Source: Bryopsis sp. KO-2023
Taxonomy: Eukaryota; Chlorophyta; Ulvophyceae; Bryopsidales; Bryopsidaceae
DNA: 64,000 nt
Assembly (NCBI GenBank): GCA_030272585.1
Contig: BSYQ01000002.1
Coordinates: forward strand, 310,001-374,000
Direction: 5' to 3'
The translations under genes were made by a program, and so were the position numbers. Shown piece by piece: positions 1 to 12,229 of the stretch. Under the pieces are notes generated by a model. The model saw only the letters and a program-made list of their open reading frames with translations, was not told the origin of the DNA and ran no database searches. The stretch's first letter is position 1, and every line of letters starts with the position of its first letter.

Positions 1-560
1 TGCCTAGCCCCGTGGATGATTTCTTTTTTTTGAACATGTTTTTTCCTCCCCCATTTTCTCTCCCTTCTTTTTTTCCCTTTTTTTTCTTCCTTTTTCTTTT
101 TTCTGTTTAAAAGTAGCCCCTTGTTGATTGAAACCAACAACAGAGGGAAAATTTCTTTTGGAAGTAATATTTTTCCCCTTTTGTTCTTAAAATAGATCCA
201 AAGCCTGCCTTCATTTTCCAGCCCCTGTTGTTATACCCCTGCCCCCCCCCCCAAAAAAAAGAAAAAAACACTTTCCCTGCTGGTGGTTTTATATGATTCC
301 TTTTTTTAGACATGTATTTTCCTCCCCCGTTTTCTCTCCCTGTCTTTTTTTTCCTTTTTTTCTATTTGGGTTTAAAAGTAGCCCCCTGTTGGTCAAACTG
401 TTGGTTTCTTCTTGAACTTTCTTTTCTTAAAATACAGCAAAAACCTCCATTTTCCAGCTCTGTTTTCATTTCTCAACGCCCCCCCCCCCCCCCCCCCCCA
501 GAAAAAAAAAAAAAACCCTAAAAAATCCCCTGGTCGAGACAGCAGATGAGTTATTCCAAA
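1..560. repeat. Low-complexity pyrimidine-rich tandem duplication
   Basis: Two diverged copies of a ~270-bp block (about 12-295 and 300-530). Each runs from an 'acatgt' and T/C-rich stretch through 'tttaaaagtagcccc' to a C-run followed by an A-run. The C-run near 480-500 is about 20 bases. The ORFs here come only from homopolymer runs; I see no gene. Confidence 0.6.
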
Positions 561-639
561 AAAGAAACGAACACTCAAAAAATGAAACTGCTGTTTTTAA
601 TATGAGGAGTTATTTTTTTTTGGTGGGTTATAGGAAAAA

Positions 640-1010
640 AGTACAAAAGGCGATCCATCATCTCAGAGCCAGCCCTGGACAAGTGCTGAAAGGAAGGGTT
701 TATAAAAGGAGAAATGGAGTTATTTTTTAATCCGTCAAGGTAAAAAAAAGAAACAAAACAAAATTCCGGTTGGAAAATTTGATTATTTCATGTTTTATAA
801 GTCAAGGTTGAAAAAAGAAACCAAAAAAACTGGCAGCTTAAGAAAAAAAAACCCAATAATTCGTATACAGAGGTGCTGCAAACAAACGGTGGTGGGGGTT
901 TGAAAAAAAAAACAGCCACAGATTGGGCCGAAGCGAAAAAAAACAAAAAATAAAAAAAAACGGAACAGTCCAAGTATTCCAACAAAAAACAGAAAAAAAA
1001 AAAAAAATTG
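640..1010 (+). repeat. Left copy of inverted repeat bracketing the AT-rich block
   Basis: This matches the reverse complement of 30240-30560. Shared landmarks in the same order are 'catctcag', 'ttataaaagg', 'gtcaaggtaaaa', 'cagaggtg' and 'ccacagattggg'. The copies differ by many substitutions and small gaps. They may be termini of one very large element or two independent dispersed copies. The sequence does not look coding. Confidence 0.6.
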
Positions 1011-1099
1011 GAAAACCAGGAATGTAAAAATATCTATTTATAAATATACTTTTTGCCCATTTTGCGTTACGTTTTTTTTTTTTTAATAAAAAGGGATGG

Positions 1100-4000
1100 G
1101 TGGGTAGGAGTGGAAGAAACATGTCGGTTCGCCCCCCCCCCCCCTTAATCTCTTGAGTATAAATTTCTTTACTATTTTTTTTTTTATTTTCTTATTTACG
1201 TTTTCTTGGTCATACTTTCAGGCTTCCGAAGGGGGGGGCGAAAAATTTGTTGAAAATTCGTCAAAAGTTGCCGCTAAGGATGTTGACTAGATTCGGAGGG
1301 AAAAAACACTCGAGGTAATATGTTTCACAATCAACTCTATTCTTTGCAACTCATTTTTGCACAAGACATTAAATAAATGAAGGGTGGTGATAAATGAAAG
1401 CCCCCAAAACATGCAGCACCGTGTCTCTACATGGGGGAAAGACATGGTGCCCCCTCCCATGTCTGACTGAATCAACGGTCCTCCCTTGGTGTTTAATATA
1501 CCCGCTATTGTTCGAAGAAATACGGCTAAATGCATGAGTTTGGGAAATGTAAGATAAAATTTAGTAAACAACTAGTTCCGACGGAATAATAATTTGCGAA
1601 GAATTGTATTGCAGACCTTGCCACGCCGATAGTCCAGATAAATTTGCATGGTGTTATTGTATGATCAATACCTTCAAGGGTTGACGAAACGAGTTTATTT
1701 TCTATTATATCAAAGGAACGGTGTGATAAGATAATTTCGCGCTATTGCAACACGGTGGATACTTCCTGACCATACCATAATAGCTGAGGTAAAGCTTTTG
1801 GAAATACTCACCTCCACTTGAAATCTTGCTGCTTCAAACCTGTTATCTCTTGCCCTTATCAAATAATATGTAAATATGGGTATATGGATGTGGATATGTA
1901 GATTGTCACAAAATATCACAACAAAACCATCGAGTGCGGATCCTCACCGCATCATAAGTATTCAATGTTTGGTAATCAAAGACCTTGAGATGTGAGTGGA
2001 TATAGGTGTGTCTTTATTTGGTTTTAAACCACCAAGAGGGGTTAGACTCGAGAGGTTTTTACTAATAATATAACAACAATTGACCCATAAGAACTGTACA
2101 CCTCCATCTGAACCCTATCACTGGAGGTGCATGATACAACACAGTGACGCTACCACGCCACTTAGAATGTGTGCGTTTCACACGTCTTCGTCAACAAAAT
2201 TTCCAGCGTAGAGATAATATGGAGCACATCACGTATGTGCTTCTCGTAAGATCAACGTTACTTATTCCTTAGAAAATGCCTCGGTGGTGCAATGCCCCTA
2301 ATTTCTAGCTTTCGCTTTTTCCAAACATACAAATTTGTAGCAGACCCTGTGTCGACGACAAGGGAGTATATGCACCCGTCTGTTGCAGTTCTTGAAACAC
2401 AGATTGCAGCCCTTGCTTGGCGCCATTAGCCCAGGTGCCTACAACATCATGAGACGCTTTTATCGCATCTGGAATCCAATAGGGGTGAATGCTTCTTTGC
2501 CTCCATTAAGCTCTATGATTAATTAAATAATGGCCAGATTTACGAAACTTCTCAAATTCTTTATAGGTGTCCCAAAAGTTTTGCACGATGACCTCGTGTC
2601 ATGTGCACAAACGAAGAGTTTCTGTACGTTTCCCAAAAGACAGTGACCCCCAAGTAGTCATTATCAAACACATGAGAGTCTTCCCCGGTACTCGTCCTAA
2701 TGCATTCAAATGTTCAAGATAAATAATTTTGCGGTCATGATAACACACGATCTCCGTAAGCCTTTCTATGGAGCTTGCATTGAGCTCGACGACATACTTG
2801 AGATCAAGGACAAGAGAATGTCAACGTTGAAACTTGTCGTTGAGCCGTCTTTTTCCTTAATAGTGTTGAGGTTAAGACCAACGACATAGGTCTCTCTCTC
2901 TTTGGTAAATTCCAAGCTTTATTCCCTCATATTCGTCATCACCTTATTTCCTTCTCCGTGTTCAAGTATGAGTAGAGTGTTAATAGGTTCCTTAACATCA
3001 TGGGCGAACCTTTCCGTTGTAGGAGACAATATTGGATTGAGATTAGTAGTTTTTTAATCGTTTTTTTAACGCCTACTATGTTTGTATATTATTGTGTACT
3101 ATTGCATGCTTTCTATGCAAGAGAGCTTAGCTACACTTGATACAAAAGGCTCGACGGTACACAAAAGGAAGACACACATCATTCTCGCCTAGAGCGAGTC
3201 TTGTTCTTTTCGTAGCCCTTATGTAACAGTGGCTAAAGTGACCGTCATTTTCATCTCGTAAAAACTTCACTATTTTTGTTATGGTCGTAGTCATCGGAAA
3301 AACTACGCGCCTCCAACAAGAAGCTCTTCTTCTTTAATTTCGCAACTCGAAAATCATATGGTGGGATTCGTCTTTTGTACGACTGAGATAATGATTCCTC
3401 TCTTCAAGGCAATTATTTGTCCGTGGACTAGAATAAAAGCTAAATTTTATTTACAAGAGATGTTGGTGCAACATGTGGCATGCCACCGCATATTAAGTCT
3501 TGGGATGTAGTAAAGCAATTGATGCCGAGTCGCATAATACTTTCAATGTCGTCCACTACTGTATTCTGACTTCTCCGGAGGCTGTCCTTGTTGTTGGATC
3601 CTTCCTGGTGGTCGATTTCTTCATGGGTATAAAACCTGGTCACATACTCAAGGCTTTTGGTGGCGCTATTCTCGTGATAACCATGCTCAAAATACACTCA
3701 TTTAAGAAAACTAAACTCTTTAAACCCAAAGCACGTACCAACGTACCAATCATGATAAACATAGGGTTTGAATAATTCTCATTATCCAAATTCGGGAATG
3801 TCTTCATAATCCTCTAGTTTGACCTGATATGGATATTTCCAGTTTTTTTTTTTATCGATATACTAACGAGAAGAAAAAACACGGACGGAAAGACAGCATA
3901 GCAATGAGCGACTGAATGCGTATTGACGGAGATATACAAACGCACATCACGATCCATCCTTCAATAAACTTTGTGCGAAACTTTAAATTGAGGGTCGACG

Positions 4001-6600
4001 TCTACAACGTTATCGCAAAGTAAACGTAATTCAAGACCTATTCTTGTTTTGGTCGTCGGGCCAAACACTGGAATACGTATCGAGAGGGAGTATTTTAACA
4101 GATTACCGTGAGGTCTAGGCATCCATCAACACTATCTAGGTTTCGATATTTTCCTAAAATGAAGGCTCAAACCCATATTAAGCTATTTCAAAGCTCGTTT
4201 TTAATTGGTTGGAACGATTTCAAAATACGGAGCGAGAGTTCCAACTCTCCGAGCCATGTTGCGGTGGAGATCCTCAAAAAAATATGAGCATTTTCCGCGT
4301 TGACGCTAAAAAATTATCCACTGAATCCCATATTAGCTTCGGGGCACACGTACTAAACGAAGATAGTGAATAATACTTTGAGCATCTAGTTCTGCTATCG
4401 TATAACATATGGCTTACCCACAACATTGGTTAGATATTATGATCCTGGATATTCTTTTCTTGCGTCAGAAATATTCAACCTTCGTCCTCAACCGGGTCAA
4501 TTGGGTCATGGAATAGTAAAAAATGCGGCGTGAACTCTGAACATGGTGTAGACCACTCCAACAAGATTATTGGAGGGCTCCCGATTCCCAAGATCGACCA
4601 AATTTTTTTATGGCGGGAGTGGTGAACCTACACCGAAGATTTCTCCACCTTCTGCTACCCCTACACATTCTCTTTTTTTCCAACCAATTTTTTTTCTAAA
4701 CTCTCGCGAGGACATAACTAAAAAATCCGGGAACCTTCATCCTAAACAAATCTTCGTTTAATTCCGACAAGTCGACACCTTTTCAGAATTGTCTATTTTT
4801 TCGAAGTTTACTTTCCACTTCAACAAACTCTATAATGGGTCGTTCCCATCATCGGTTGCATCCATCAACTAAAGATTAATTTAGGAAGAGCGCAATGAGG
4901 GTCAAACCCCATTAGGTCATAACTGTATGCCCTTGATCGGAATAATCAACTCATCAAATAATCCAAAAATTGAACAATTGTTTTCGCATAGTTAATAATA
5001 GTATTCGTGGTGTAATCTGTTGTTGAGATGCGAACGTTATTCTTAGTTCTCGCTAACCTAGTCGGGGGGTATATTCCAAAGAATCTTGTTCGTTGAGCCG
5101 TGGACAACGTCATGCTAAAATCATTAGGGATCATATCTTGTGTTAATAATAGCAAAATAATGGAAAATAATTTTCGAGAAAGATTTTATGAGCGTTGTAC
5201 TGCATTGACTTGAGCGACAAAGTCGACGTTATCGAGCAATGCCTAGATGGCATTCGCCAAGGTACGAATTTCTGTGTCGGTGTATGTAGGGGGGTTGTTA
5301 ACATCTCATGGGGAGTAGTGGGTGCGGTCTTCCCGAAATCCTTTACAAAAATCGGGCATCTTAATACGATCGACACTTCGAATGCGATAAGATCTCTCAA
5401 TTAAGTAACTTGCCATCTTTGCAAAATCTTTCGGCTTGGAAATTTCCCGATAAAAAAAAAATAATAAATAAATAAAATTGCGAAGTTCTTCCACCCCAAA
5501 GCCTACTCATCTTCAGTGTGTCGAATAAAACGCTCTGATAATTGGATTTGTCGGCCTTGCACACTTGGGAGGATCAAAGACTAAGTTTTCAAGCGCTCGA
5601 GGGTGGCGACTACGCTAGAGCTTTTAACGATCCTCTCTGACATTAGAAACGAGTATTTATCAACGATCGAAAAATCTTCTTCGAATTCGCTATCGAAACG
5701 CGCGACGCCTGCCAAGAAATATATTCAAACTTTCCTTTTTAATTTTAAATCTACGCTTTTTTTAGACAGAAAATACAGACATTTTTTTTTCGAAGGTCGG
5801 CTTAGATCGAATTGTAACTTTCAACGCAAGTGAATTAAGACTAGACTTTTTGCCTTAATTCAAGCGTAAGAAAAAAAATGTTTTGTTCGCTTTAATGTAC
5901 CTGTGAATCCTTATCTAAGATGACCATGAAGAAATATATTATCTTTCGATTTTCTGACAACGACATAGCTCTTGTCGCTAGGTAGTGTTAATAGGCTTTC
6001 TGATGTGGACCCCGAGGGCAGGAAATTTTTAATCCAACTTTTTTGCATCGTATTGCTCCATCAGCAATTTGGGGTCCGAATTTTTTTTGATGAAATTCCA
6101 TCATAACATTTTGGCCACGTGGTCGATCCAGTATCTAATTCTGAGTTTCCTAAAGAAAAGTCATTTCCAAGTATCTTCTAACTTACGTTATTGCTAGCAT
6201 TGCGTTTTGTTTCCTAGTACAAAACCTATCCCCTTGACCCCCAATGTGGTCCACCATACTTTTCTCCCAAAACATTTGGGCTCTACTTATTATTGTTTAC
6301 CAGTAATAAAGTATTGAAGTATTGAAGTTCATCAATACGATAGAGTTATTTCTTACGCTGAACATCGCATGAGCACATACACCCCCAACTTACAATCATT
6401 CAAGTGTTGATCGTTCAATATTGAAGAGGCGAACACCCTACCTCTGGCATTTTGAAGAAGCTGCTACAACAACGTTCGTCTCTTAGAAGTCTGTTCTTGA
6501 ATGACTTGGAAATGAATACCATCAACCCACATTAACAAACAGTAGTAGTGGGAGGTTAACGGCAGTTTTCAAGATGGGTCCCTCCCAGCCTTTAAGATTA
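1100..6600. other. AT-rich region without a recognisable gene
   Basis: Only short ORFs (below ~95 codons) occur on either strand. None shows a family I recognise, a sustained codon pattern or convincing splice sites. Parts such as 5150-5400 and 5590-5830 read like decayed coding sequence in mixed frames. I see no RNA gene here. Confidence 0.5.
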
Positions 6601-6694
6601 TCACGTTCCGGATCAGGGCATGACTAAACCAACGTTGATGCAAGCTTGAGCGGAGCTCACACGGACGAGGAACGTGTTTAATAGCGCAATCGAC

Positions 6695-6934
6695 TCATCC
6701 CTGAATCTCCTGGGCTCTAAGCATTCCCAACATAACTAGGTCCTTGCTTCTATCATCTCCTTTGAAATATACGACAAAATTGACGCCTGCATGAAGGATA
6801 GCTAACCGTTGCTTGCTCTTGTATTTCTTTGCATATTTGTTGAGACAGAAGAACCTGTTATGAATTGATCCCCATTTAACTTTGCTTTCAAAACGAATGC
6901 TTAAGAACGCAACCCTGATGGGGTAGCTATTCAA
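6695..6934 (-). pseudogene. Conserved ORF fragment in left arm, unknown family
   Basis: A 79-codon reading frame contains 'KYKSKQRLAILHAGVNF', followed by a segment with 'VYFKGDDR' and 'LVMLGMLRAQE'. The right arm encodes nearly the same peptide on the plus strand (15950-16075), where the frame runs on for ~45 residues. Differences between the arms are few and conservative (for example Val/Ile), as expected if the sequence was coding when it duplicated. I recognise no domain. No start codon or splice site is assured. Confidence 0.4.
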
Positions 6935-7014
6935 TCCGTTATCATTTACCTAATCTTGTCGCTTCAGAGGACAATCAGGTCGATATAAGTTCCTACGAGG
7001 AATGCGAATACAAA

Positions 7015-7210
7015 GAATATGTGTCAACTATCGAGAGGATAAATTCTCGACAATCGTGTAGTGCATCGACTTTAGCAACTTTAGCAATTCAAGGTGTCGC
7101 ACACCTATATCATCGCCTCGTAGAGATAATTCATTAGCTTCCAAGTCAGAGCAAAAACGTTTCGGTACTTTGTGGAGAATCTCAAAATTTTTGTATAAGA
7201 AACTTTGTAT
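7015..7210 (+). pseudogene. Second conserved ORF fragment in left arm, interrupted
   Basis: This encodes 'MSTIERINSRQSCSAST' and then a segment with 'GVAHLYHRLVEIIH'. A stop codon interrupts it in this copy after EIIH, whereas the right-arm copy (15241-15435, minus) reads through that point. It lies on the opposite strand from the KYKSKQ frame. Function unknown. Confidence 0.35.
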
Positions 7211-7799
7211 GTTAATCCAATCATCCGAGTTGGATGGGTGAGATAAAATGCGAGCTCCCTTTGAGTTCTAATAAGGACTCTAGAGTTTCGCTTCTAGTAT
7301 GGATGAGTTGCAATAGATCTTTTTCCTAAACTCTTGCTTCGTTCATTGCAAAATATGCCTGCATTGAAATTCGATGGTTCTTCCCCGTTTAATTCAACGG
7401 TTGCTTCTCTCCAAGCTGCAGTGATGTGGTTTTCAGCATAAAATACGGAAAAGCTCGCTCATCAACGCACGAAAAAATCGTTTTTCTCATTGTATGTTGG
7501 AAATATGCCAAATCAACGCCTTTCTGTTGGCCTCATTCATAACTATATTACAAAGATTTTAAGGGGCGAATTCGTTGGTTCATTCCATTCTTCGTCGCTA
7601 ATAGGAAACTGTTAAGTTCCTAAGGTGCTAAGGTAGATTGATACACGATACGGGACGTTGGTGGACCGGCCCGGCCCCTTTGCGGGCTCTTCTCGCTTTA
7701 TCCTGTATCATTTTTATTTTTTTTTCACTCCCGTTTCGTTTTCGACCACCACGACCTCTTGAGGAGCGACGTCGATCGACCCCAGCTCCGAAACCAATT

Positions 7800-7985
7800 G
7801 ATAGTGGGGTGTGTGGTGGAAATAAATTTTCTACATACTCCCCCTGGGAGCGTTCCCCTACAACAGCGAATCCAACCAAAACAACAACCCAACCAGTGTC
7901 CCTTAAATAGTACTCTAGGGCTATCACGAGTCACACTAATGATACAAGTCACCTCAACGCTCCCAGACCAGTCATTTCGTCTAAA
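7800..7985 (+). repeat. Inverted copy of 17447-17646
   Basis: About 190 bp containing 'tccccctgggagcgttcccc', 'tagtactctagggctatcac' and 'gtcatttcgtct'. It is the reverse complement of 17447-17646 and is inserted within the left arm of the long inverted repeat. It is a dispersed non-coding element of unknown class. Confidence 0.55.
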
Positions 7986-8531
7986 ATCACTATCAAAGAT
8001 AGTCTTTGCTTTCGGATATCGAACACAGTTAGATTTCCTCCACTTCACCGGGTGTTCACACTTACCCATGGTCCTTATTTCCCCTCTAAATCAATTGGCT
8101 TTTTGGCGAGCTCCCCACTCATTCTTCCCTCATCTGATTTGCCACTACAAAGTATCCTACGAACCCTATCCCCCGTTATCCTAAGTTTTGGTCAAGCTTT
8201 CAAAAAGAAAGTTCTTTTCCCATTTGTAAATAAGGAATGCCCGTGGTCAAACCCAAACATATCGACTTAAGGATGTCTTGAAAAACAAAAGAGCTGTTTT
8301 GGATTGTGAAATCTACCATCGTTGTCTTGGGTCTTTCAATTGTGAATTTCTACTTGGATCCGTGTTACAATCATTCATCATTCACAAAGGTTCGAAAACT
8401 CTGATGTTTACCTTCCAAGCATTGGACGAACCGGTAACTTATTGCAGGAGTCTTATTGGCAATAAGACTCCTTGATAGTGAAGCTTGTGGGTGACGCAAT
8501 AGTGGTTGGCTGTGTTAGTTGGATCCCTGAT

Positions 8532-9144
8532 CAGACCTGGGCGCCGGTAAGTTTTAAAGGACCAAACCGGACCGGAAAACCTGTCTTAGACCGGAAAACC
8601 TGTCTTAGATCGGATTTGACCTTTCTTAGACAGGTCAAACCGGTCTGGAAAGGTCAAATCCGGTCTAAGAAAGGTCAAACCCGGTCTAGTAAAGGACCAC
8701 CTTTCCTAGATCGGATTTGACCTTTCTAGACTTGTCTGACTTTTCCAGACAGGTTGTCGCCTGTCTAGTACCGGTGTGACCTGTTTTAGACCGGTGTGAC
8801 CCTGTTTTAGACCGGTGTGACGCCTAGTGTGACCTGTTTTAGACAGGCGCCAGGACGGTCTGGACAGGCAGCCCACCTGTTCAGACCGATCTGGCGCCGG
8901 TCTAAAACAGGTCACACTAGGCACCACACCGGTCTAAAACAGGTCACACTGGGCGTCACACCTGCCCAGACCGGTCTGGCTTGTCTCGACAGGTTGTTGT
9001 CTGTCTAGTACCGGTCTTATTGGTCTGGACAGGCAAGAAATCGAGAAAAAAAAAAGGAAATCCGGTCTAGACGGGTCAAATCCGATCTAAGAAAGGTTTT
9101 TCGGTCCGGTCCGGTCCTTTAAAACTTGCCAGCGCCTAGGTTTG
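8532..9144. mobile_element. Fold-back element with long terminal inverted repeats
   Basis: The ends are inverted copies: left 'cagacctgggcgccgg' then 'aagttttaaaggacc', right the reverse complement of 'caaacctaggcgctgg' then 'aagttttaaaggacc'. The interior is built of many short permuted inverted units around 'accggtctaaaacaggtcac' and 'gtgacctgttttagac', so the whole can fold into a branched hairpin. There is no coding capacity. No clear target duplication was found. It is best called a non-autonomous fold-back element, possibly hAT-like. Confidence 0.6.
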
Positions 9145-9584
9145 ACAACTGCAACTTCACAACATAGAAAACAATCATGTTACTTTTCCAAACTTATCGA
9201 TAAAGTGCAGTCTGATACGGCCAGAACCTGCCACCATCACTTGGCCACACTTGTTGCATTTTACTCCGGGATCCAATTTCAGGTCTTTGACGACTGTGAC
9301 GTACTTGAACTCAGGTACACGCTCCCCTTTTTTACCCATTGCACTCTATCGCAGAGACAAGCGCCTACAACCACAAGCCTCCACGCGTTAACTGCCATAA
9401 AAACCACGTTTTTCGCGGCCTTGGACCTAGAGTGATATGACTTTGCACCAAAAAAACAGAGAGAAAAAAGAAATGCCCTGAAAAACCGGCTACAACCACA
9501 GCCTCAATGTAACGAACGTGCCAGTTCGTGTTCCAAAGTGTGTGATAGAGAGAGAGAAGTGAATAAGGAAGAATGATTACAAGA

Positions 9585-9656
9585 AGTGTTGTCGCCTAAA
9601 TAATAAGACACCTCACTCATGGTGAGTCACCGGGGGTTCGATTCCCCGAGGTGTCG
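9585..9656 (+). ncRNA. tRNA-like sequence, probable SINE head
   Basis: A B-box-like 'ggttcgattcc' sits in a T-arm-like hairpin. It is preceded by an anticodon-arm-like hairpin whose 7-base loop 'ctcatgg' puts CAT in the anticodon place, and by an A-box-like 'tcgcctaaataataag'. The 5' acceptor strand at the expected distance does not pair with the 3' strand, so this is not a functional tRNA. It may be the tRNA-derived head of a SINE or a decayed tRNA gene. Confidence 0.35.
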
Positions 9657-10070
9657 GTCCGTGACTACCCCCAAGAGGGTTTGTTACACTCAAGGGCGAG
9701 CGAACACAACGAACACCTCAGCGAGGCGACCTCACTCGCTTTTACACCCAACAGTGCGCGTCCCTTCTTTGAAAAATACAACTGCTCCCTTTTCTTGGCC
9801 ATACCTCACTTGCAGGTGTTCAAAACGTCGCGCCACACAGTATCTCCATGCAGTTCACGAGTGTGACGAAAAAAAAAACTTCCAAAAAATTTCCATGCCT
9901 TCGATAATCCTCGCGTATTTACGCGCAACCACGATTATGACACGATTTGTGACAGATTGTGGATCGAACGGGGGTTTAGTGGCGAGTGTTTAGTGGAGAG
10001 TTTATTTGTGGATTAGTTTATTGTGGGGCTAAGTAGATTGGGTGATTTACTTGGTTTGGGCCTACCAATT

Positions 10071-10160
10071 ATGGAGTTTGGGAAGATCAGTTTGGATCGT
10101 TGTAACCCTGGGTAGATGGAGTTTGGGAAGATCAGTTTGGATCGTTGTAACCCTGGGTAG
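10071..10160. repeat. Perfect 45-bp tandem duplication
   Basis: The 45-bp unit beginning 'atggagtttgggaagatcag' and ending 'ccctgggtag' occurs twice in direct tandem with no visible difference, so the duplication is recent relative to the decayed surroundings. Confidence 0.8.
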
Positions 10161-10767
10161 TTGTGTACCGGATTAGGGAGAAGCGAGTACAAATGGGGTC
10201 TTGTCGTTTGAGATACAATTCGACTGGGTTATTTTGTAAGATTATTCGATCGTTTCACCGGGCGTGTTGTTCTCCCACAACCACAACCAAAGTCCCGTCA
10301 CACGATTTTACGCATTTATGCGCAAAGTGGCGCATTTAGCAACCTAGCTTTATTGATCACGTTTTGAACGTTTTTCCGGAATGATACATATGTTAATCAG
10401 ACCAAATCACTCCGTTGCTCTTACCACCAGCAAGAAATTGAAGTTATTATATGGCTTTCTTTTTGCGTTGCAAGGTCGTTTGGAGACCCAACTTCGAATG
10501 TCGTATGTTATGACGTCACACTTGTGTGTTGCCACAACGAGGCGAACCTGGCAAAGGCGAACCTCGGGAAAATGAGCTACTAGCGGGCTCTTGTGAAGGA
10601 GATACTGGGCGCCCTCGCGAAGATGAGAAGGGAGAACCATGCCACATAACCGCCAAAGTTATAACCATAACTATAACCTAGGAACAGATATATCTTTTTT
10701 TTTTTAATCTATGTTTGGCCACATAGAGCACTTCCATGAAAACATAGCATTGTTTCCTAGCTTCTTG

Positions 10768-10775
10768 TTTGCCAT
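10768..10775. repeat. 8-bp target duplication (left) of outer hAT-like element
   Basis: TTTGCCAT directly precedes the terminus CAGTCATGGGCTG and recurs at 12575-12582 directly after the inverted terminus. Confidence 0.85.
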
Positions 10776-10909
10776 CAGTCATGGGCTGAGACCCCTGTGC
10801 ACAAGACAGGACAAGACAGACTGTCTGTGCACAGGACAGGGTCGGACCTGTGCTGCACAGTCGCACAGACTGCACTGCATAGCACAGCACAGGCACGGTC
10901 TGTACAGAT

Positions 10910-11035
10910 TCTGTGCAGGTTCTGTGCAGTTCTGTGCACTGTCTATGCACTTTCTGTGCACTTTCTGTGCACATTCTGTGCAGATTCTGTGCACATTCTG
11001 TGCAGATTCTGTGCTGTTCTGTGCAGTCTGTGCGC
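10910..11035. repeat. Short tandem 'ttctgtgca' array
   Basis: About a dozen copies of a ~12-bp unit ('ttctgtgcacat', 'ttctgtgcagat', 'tttctgtgcact') fill the left interior of the outer miniature element. The GTGCAC/GTGCAG core is itself palindromic. Confidence 0.7.
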
Positions 11036-11446
11036 CTGTGCGCACAGGTCCGACCTTGTTCCGCGCATAGACAGTCTGTGCTGTTCCGGCCTGTGCAATT
11101 CCGCTGCACAGGACAGACCTGCACAGGGTGCACAGAACCAGAGTTGTGCGCCAGGCCGATTTTCCTTAACGACAACGGAACGGCAACGGCAACAGCAATT
11201 AACGGCCGTTAATTGCCGTGAAAACCGTTGCCGTTCCGTTGTTGCACAACGGTTTAACGGCCGTTAACGGTCGTTTAACGGCCGTTGCAACGGCCACCGT
11301 TAACGTCGCTTTGTGTGTACTTGAAAGCCTTAGTAAAAGTATGATTAGTATAGAATCCACCATCCCTTCCTCGTTCTCGCTCGTTTCGCGAGTGAGAAAG
11401 GGAATTAAGGCGTTAGAAAGTATAGCCAATGGGAAGAAGAAGTTGT

Positions 11447-11589
11447 TTCGAGCACGACGCACTTTGTCGCGTGCGAAACGAGCAAGAAACGAGGGAGATA
11501 TCCCAGTTTTTGTGGAAAATACAGAAACTGGGATATCTCCCTCGTTTCTTGCTTGTTTCGCACGCGACAAAGTGCGTCGTGCTCGGAAA
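11447..11589. repeat. Near-perfect ~143-bp hairpin, copy 1
   Basis: Each arm is ~65 bp and contains 'cactttgtcgcgtgcgaaac' and 'gaaacgagggagatatccca'. They meet at a short A/T loop around 'tgtggaaaatac'. A second copy lies at 12086-12229. Confidence 0.8.
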
Positions 11590-11684
11590 ACGTTTTTCTA
11601 TAGTCTTGTCACGTTCACACGTCAAAAACGACCTCTTGGAAGGGAAGTTTCGGTTCTGTAAGTCGAGATCTAATAAGATCTATT

Positions 11685-11995
11685 TTTAGGGTTATTGATA
11701 GTTCCGTCGTTGTGCTTTCTAGTTCCGCCAAAGTTCCGCAAAAGGCGAAACTTCCACGGGTCTCTTCACGAAGAAGAGGGCGAAAGAGAGCAAGTTCCGC
11801 CTTTTCCAAATACCTCCTTAAATTTTTTATTTCAGTTGGTTCTAATTCTGAAAATAGCATTTGGAAAAGGCGGAACTTGCTCTCTCTCGCCCTCTTCTTC
11901 GTGAAAAGACCCGTGGAAGTTCCGCTTTTTGGGGAACTTTAGCGGCAGTGAAAGCGTCACAACGACGAAAGTTCTTATCAACTTAAAAATAGATC
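11685..11995. repeat. Fold-back core with ~130-bp arms
   Basis: Left arm motifs 'ttccgtcgttgtg', 'aaacttccacgggtct', 'cacgaagaagagggcg' and 'gcaagttccgccttttcc' recur in reverse complement at 11867-11980. Both sides are flanked by 'agatctaat' and 'tagatct' sequences. The arms are separated by ~50 bp of unique AT-rich sequence. This is the centre of the nested palindrome. Confidence 0.75.
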
Positions 11996-12085
11996 TAATA
12001 CAGATCTTCACTCAGACCATCGGTCGTTTTAGTCAAAGAGTCGTTTTCGACCTGTAAAAGGCAGCTTAGAAAAAAGAAAAACTAT

Positions 12086-12229
12086 TTCCGAGCACGTCGC
12101 ACTTTGTCGCGTGCGAAACGAGCAAGAAACGAGGGAGATTTCCTTGTTTCTGTGGAAAATACAGAAACTGGGATACCTCCCTCGTTTCTTGCTCGTTTCG
12201 CACGCGACAAAGTGCGTCGTGCTCGAAAA
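12086..12229. repeat. Near-perfect ~143-bp hairpin, copy 2
   Basis: It has the same arms as the hairpin at 11447-11589 with a few substitutions. The pair is placed symmetrically about the fold-back core. Confidence 0.8.

Larger units (their letters stand above)
6605..8440 (+). repeat. Left arm of long inverted repeat
   Basis: The reverse complement recurs at 14255-16212. The outer edges match at 'gatcagggcatgac' (near 6610) and 'gtcatgccctgatc' (near 16198-16211). The inner parts match around 8311-8385, where both arms carry 'atctaccatcgttgtctt'. The left arm holds an extra block at ~7625-8040 that includes a copy of the 17447-17640 segment in opposite orientation. It lacks ~325 bp present in the right arm (15627-15950). 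The arms retain ORF pieces conserved between copies on both strands, so they are remains of an element that once coded for protein. Family unknown. Confidence 0.7.
9145..10767. other. Non-coding stretch between fold-back elements
   Basis: No convincing gene. It holds the tRNA-like block near 9585-9655 and a perfect 45-bp tandem duplication near 10071-10160. The ORFs are short and unlike known proteins. Confidence 0.4.

Noticed and set aside
28-1122. Short ORFs rich in Phe, Lys and Pro
   Set aside because: They arise from T, A and C homopolymer runs and have no conserved features.
9608-9654. Functional tRNA gene
   Set aside because: The 'gacacct' and 'aggtgtc' strands pair, but only ~33 bases lie between them and the full-length acceptor does not pair. 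A SINE head or remnant is more likely.
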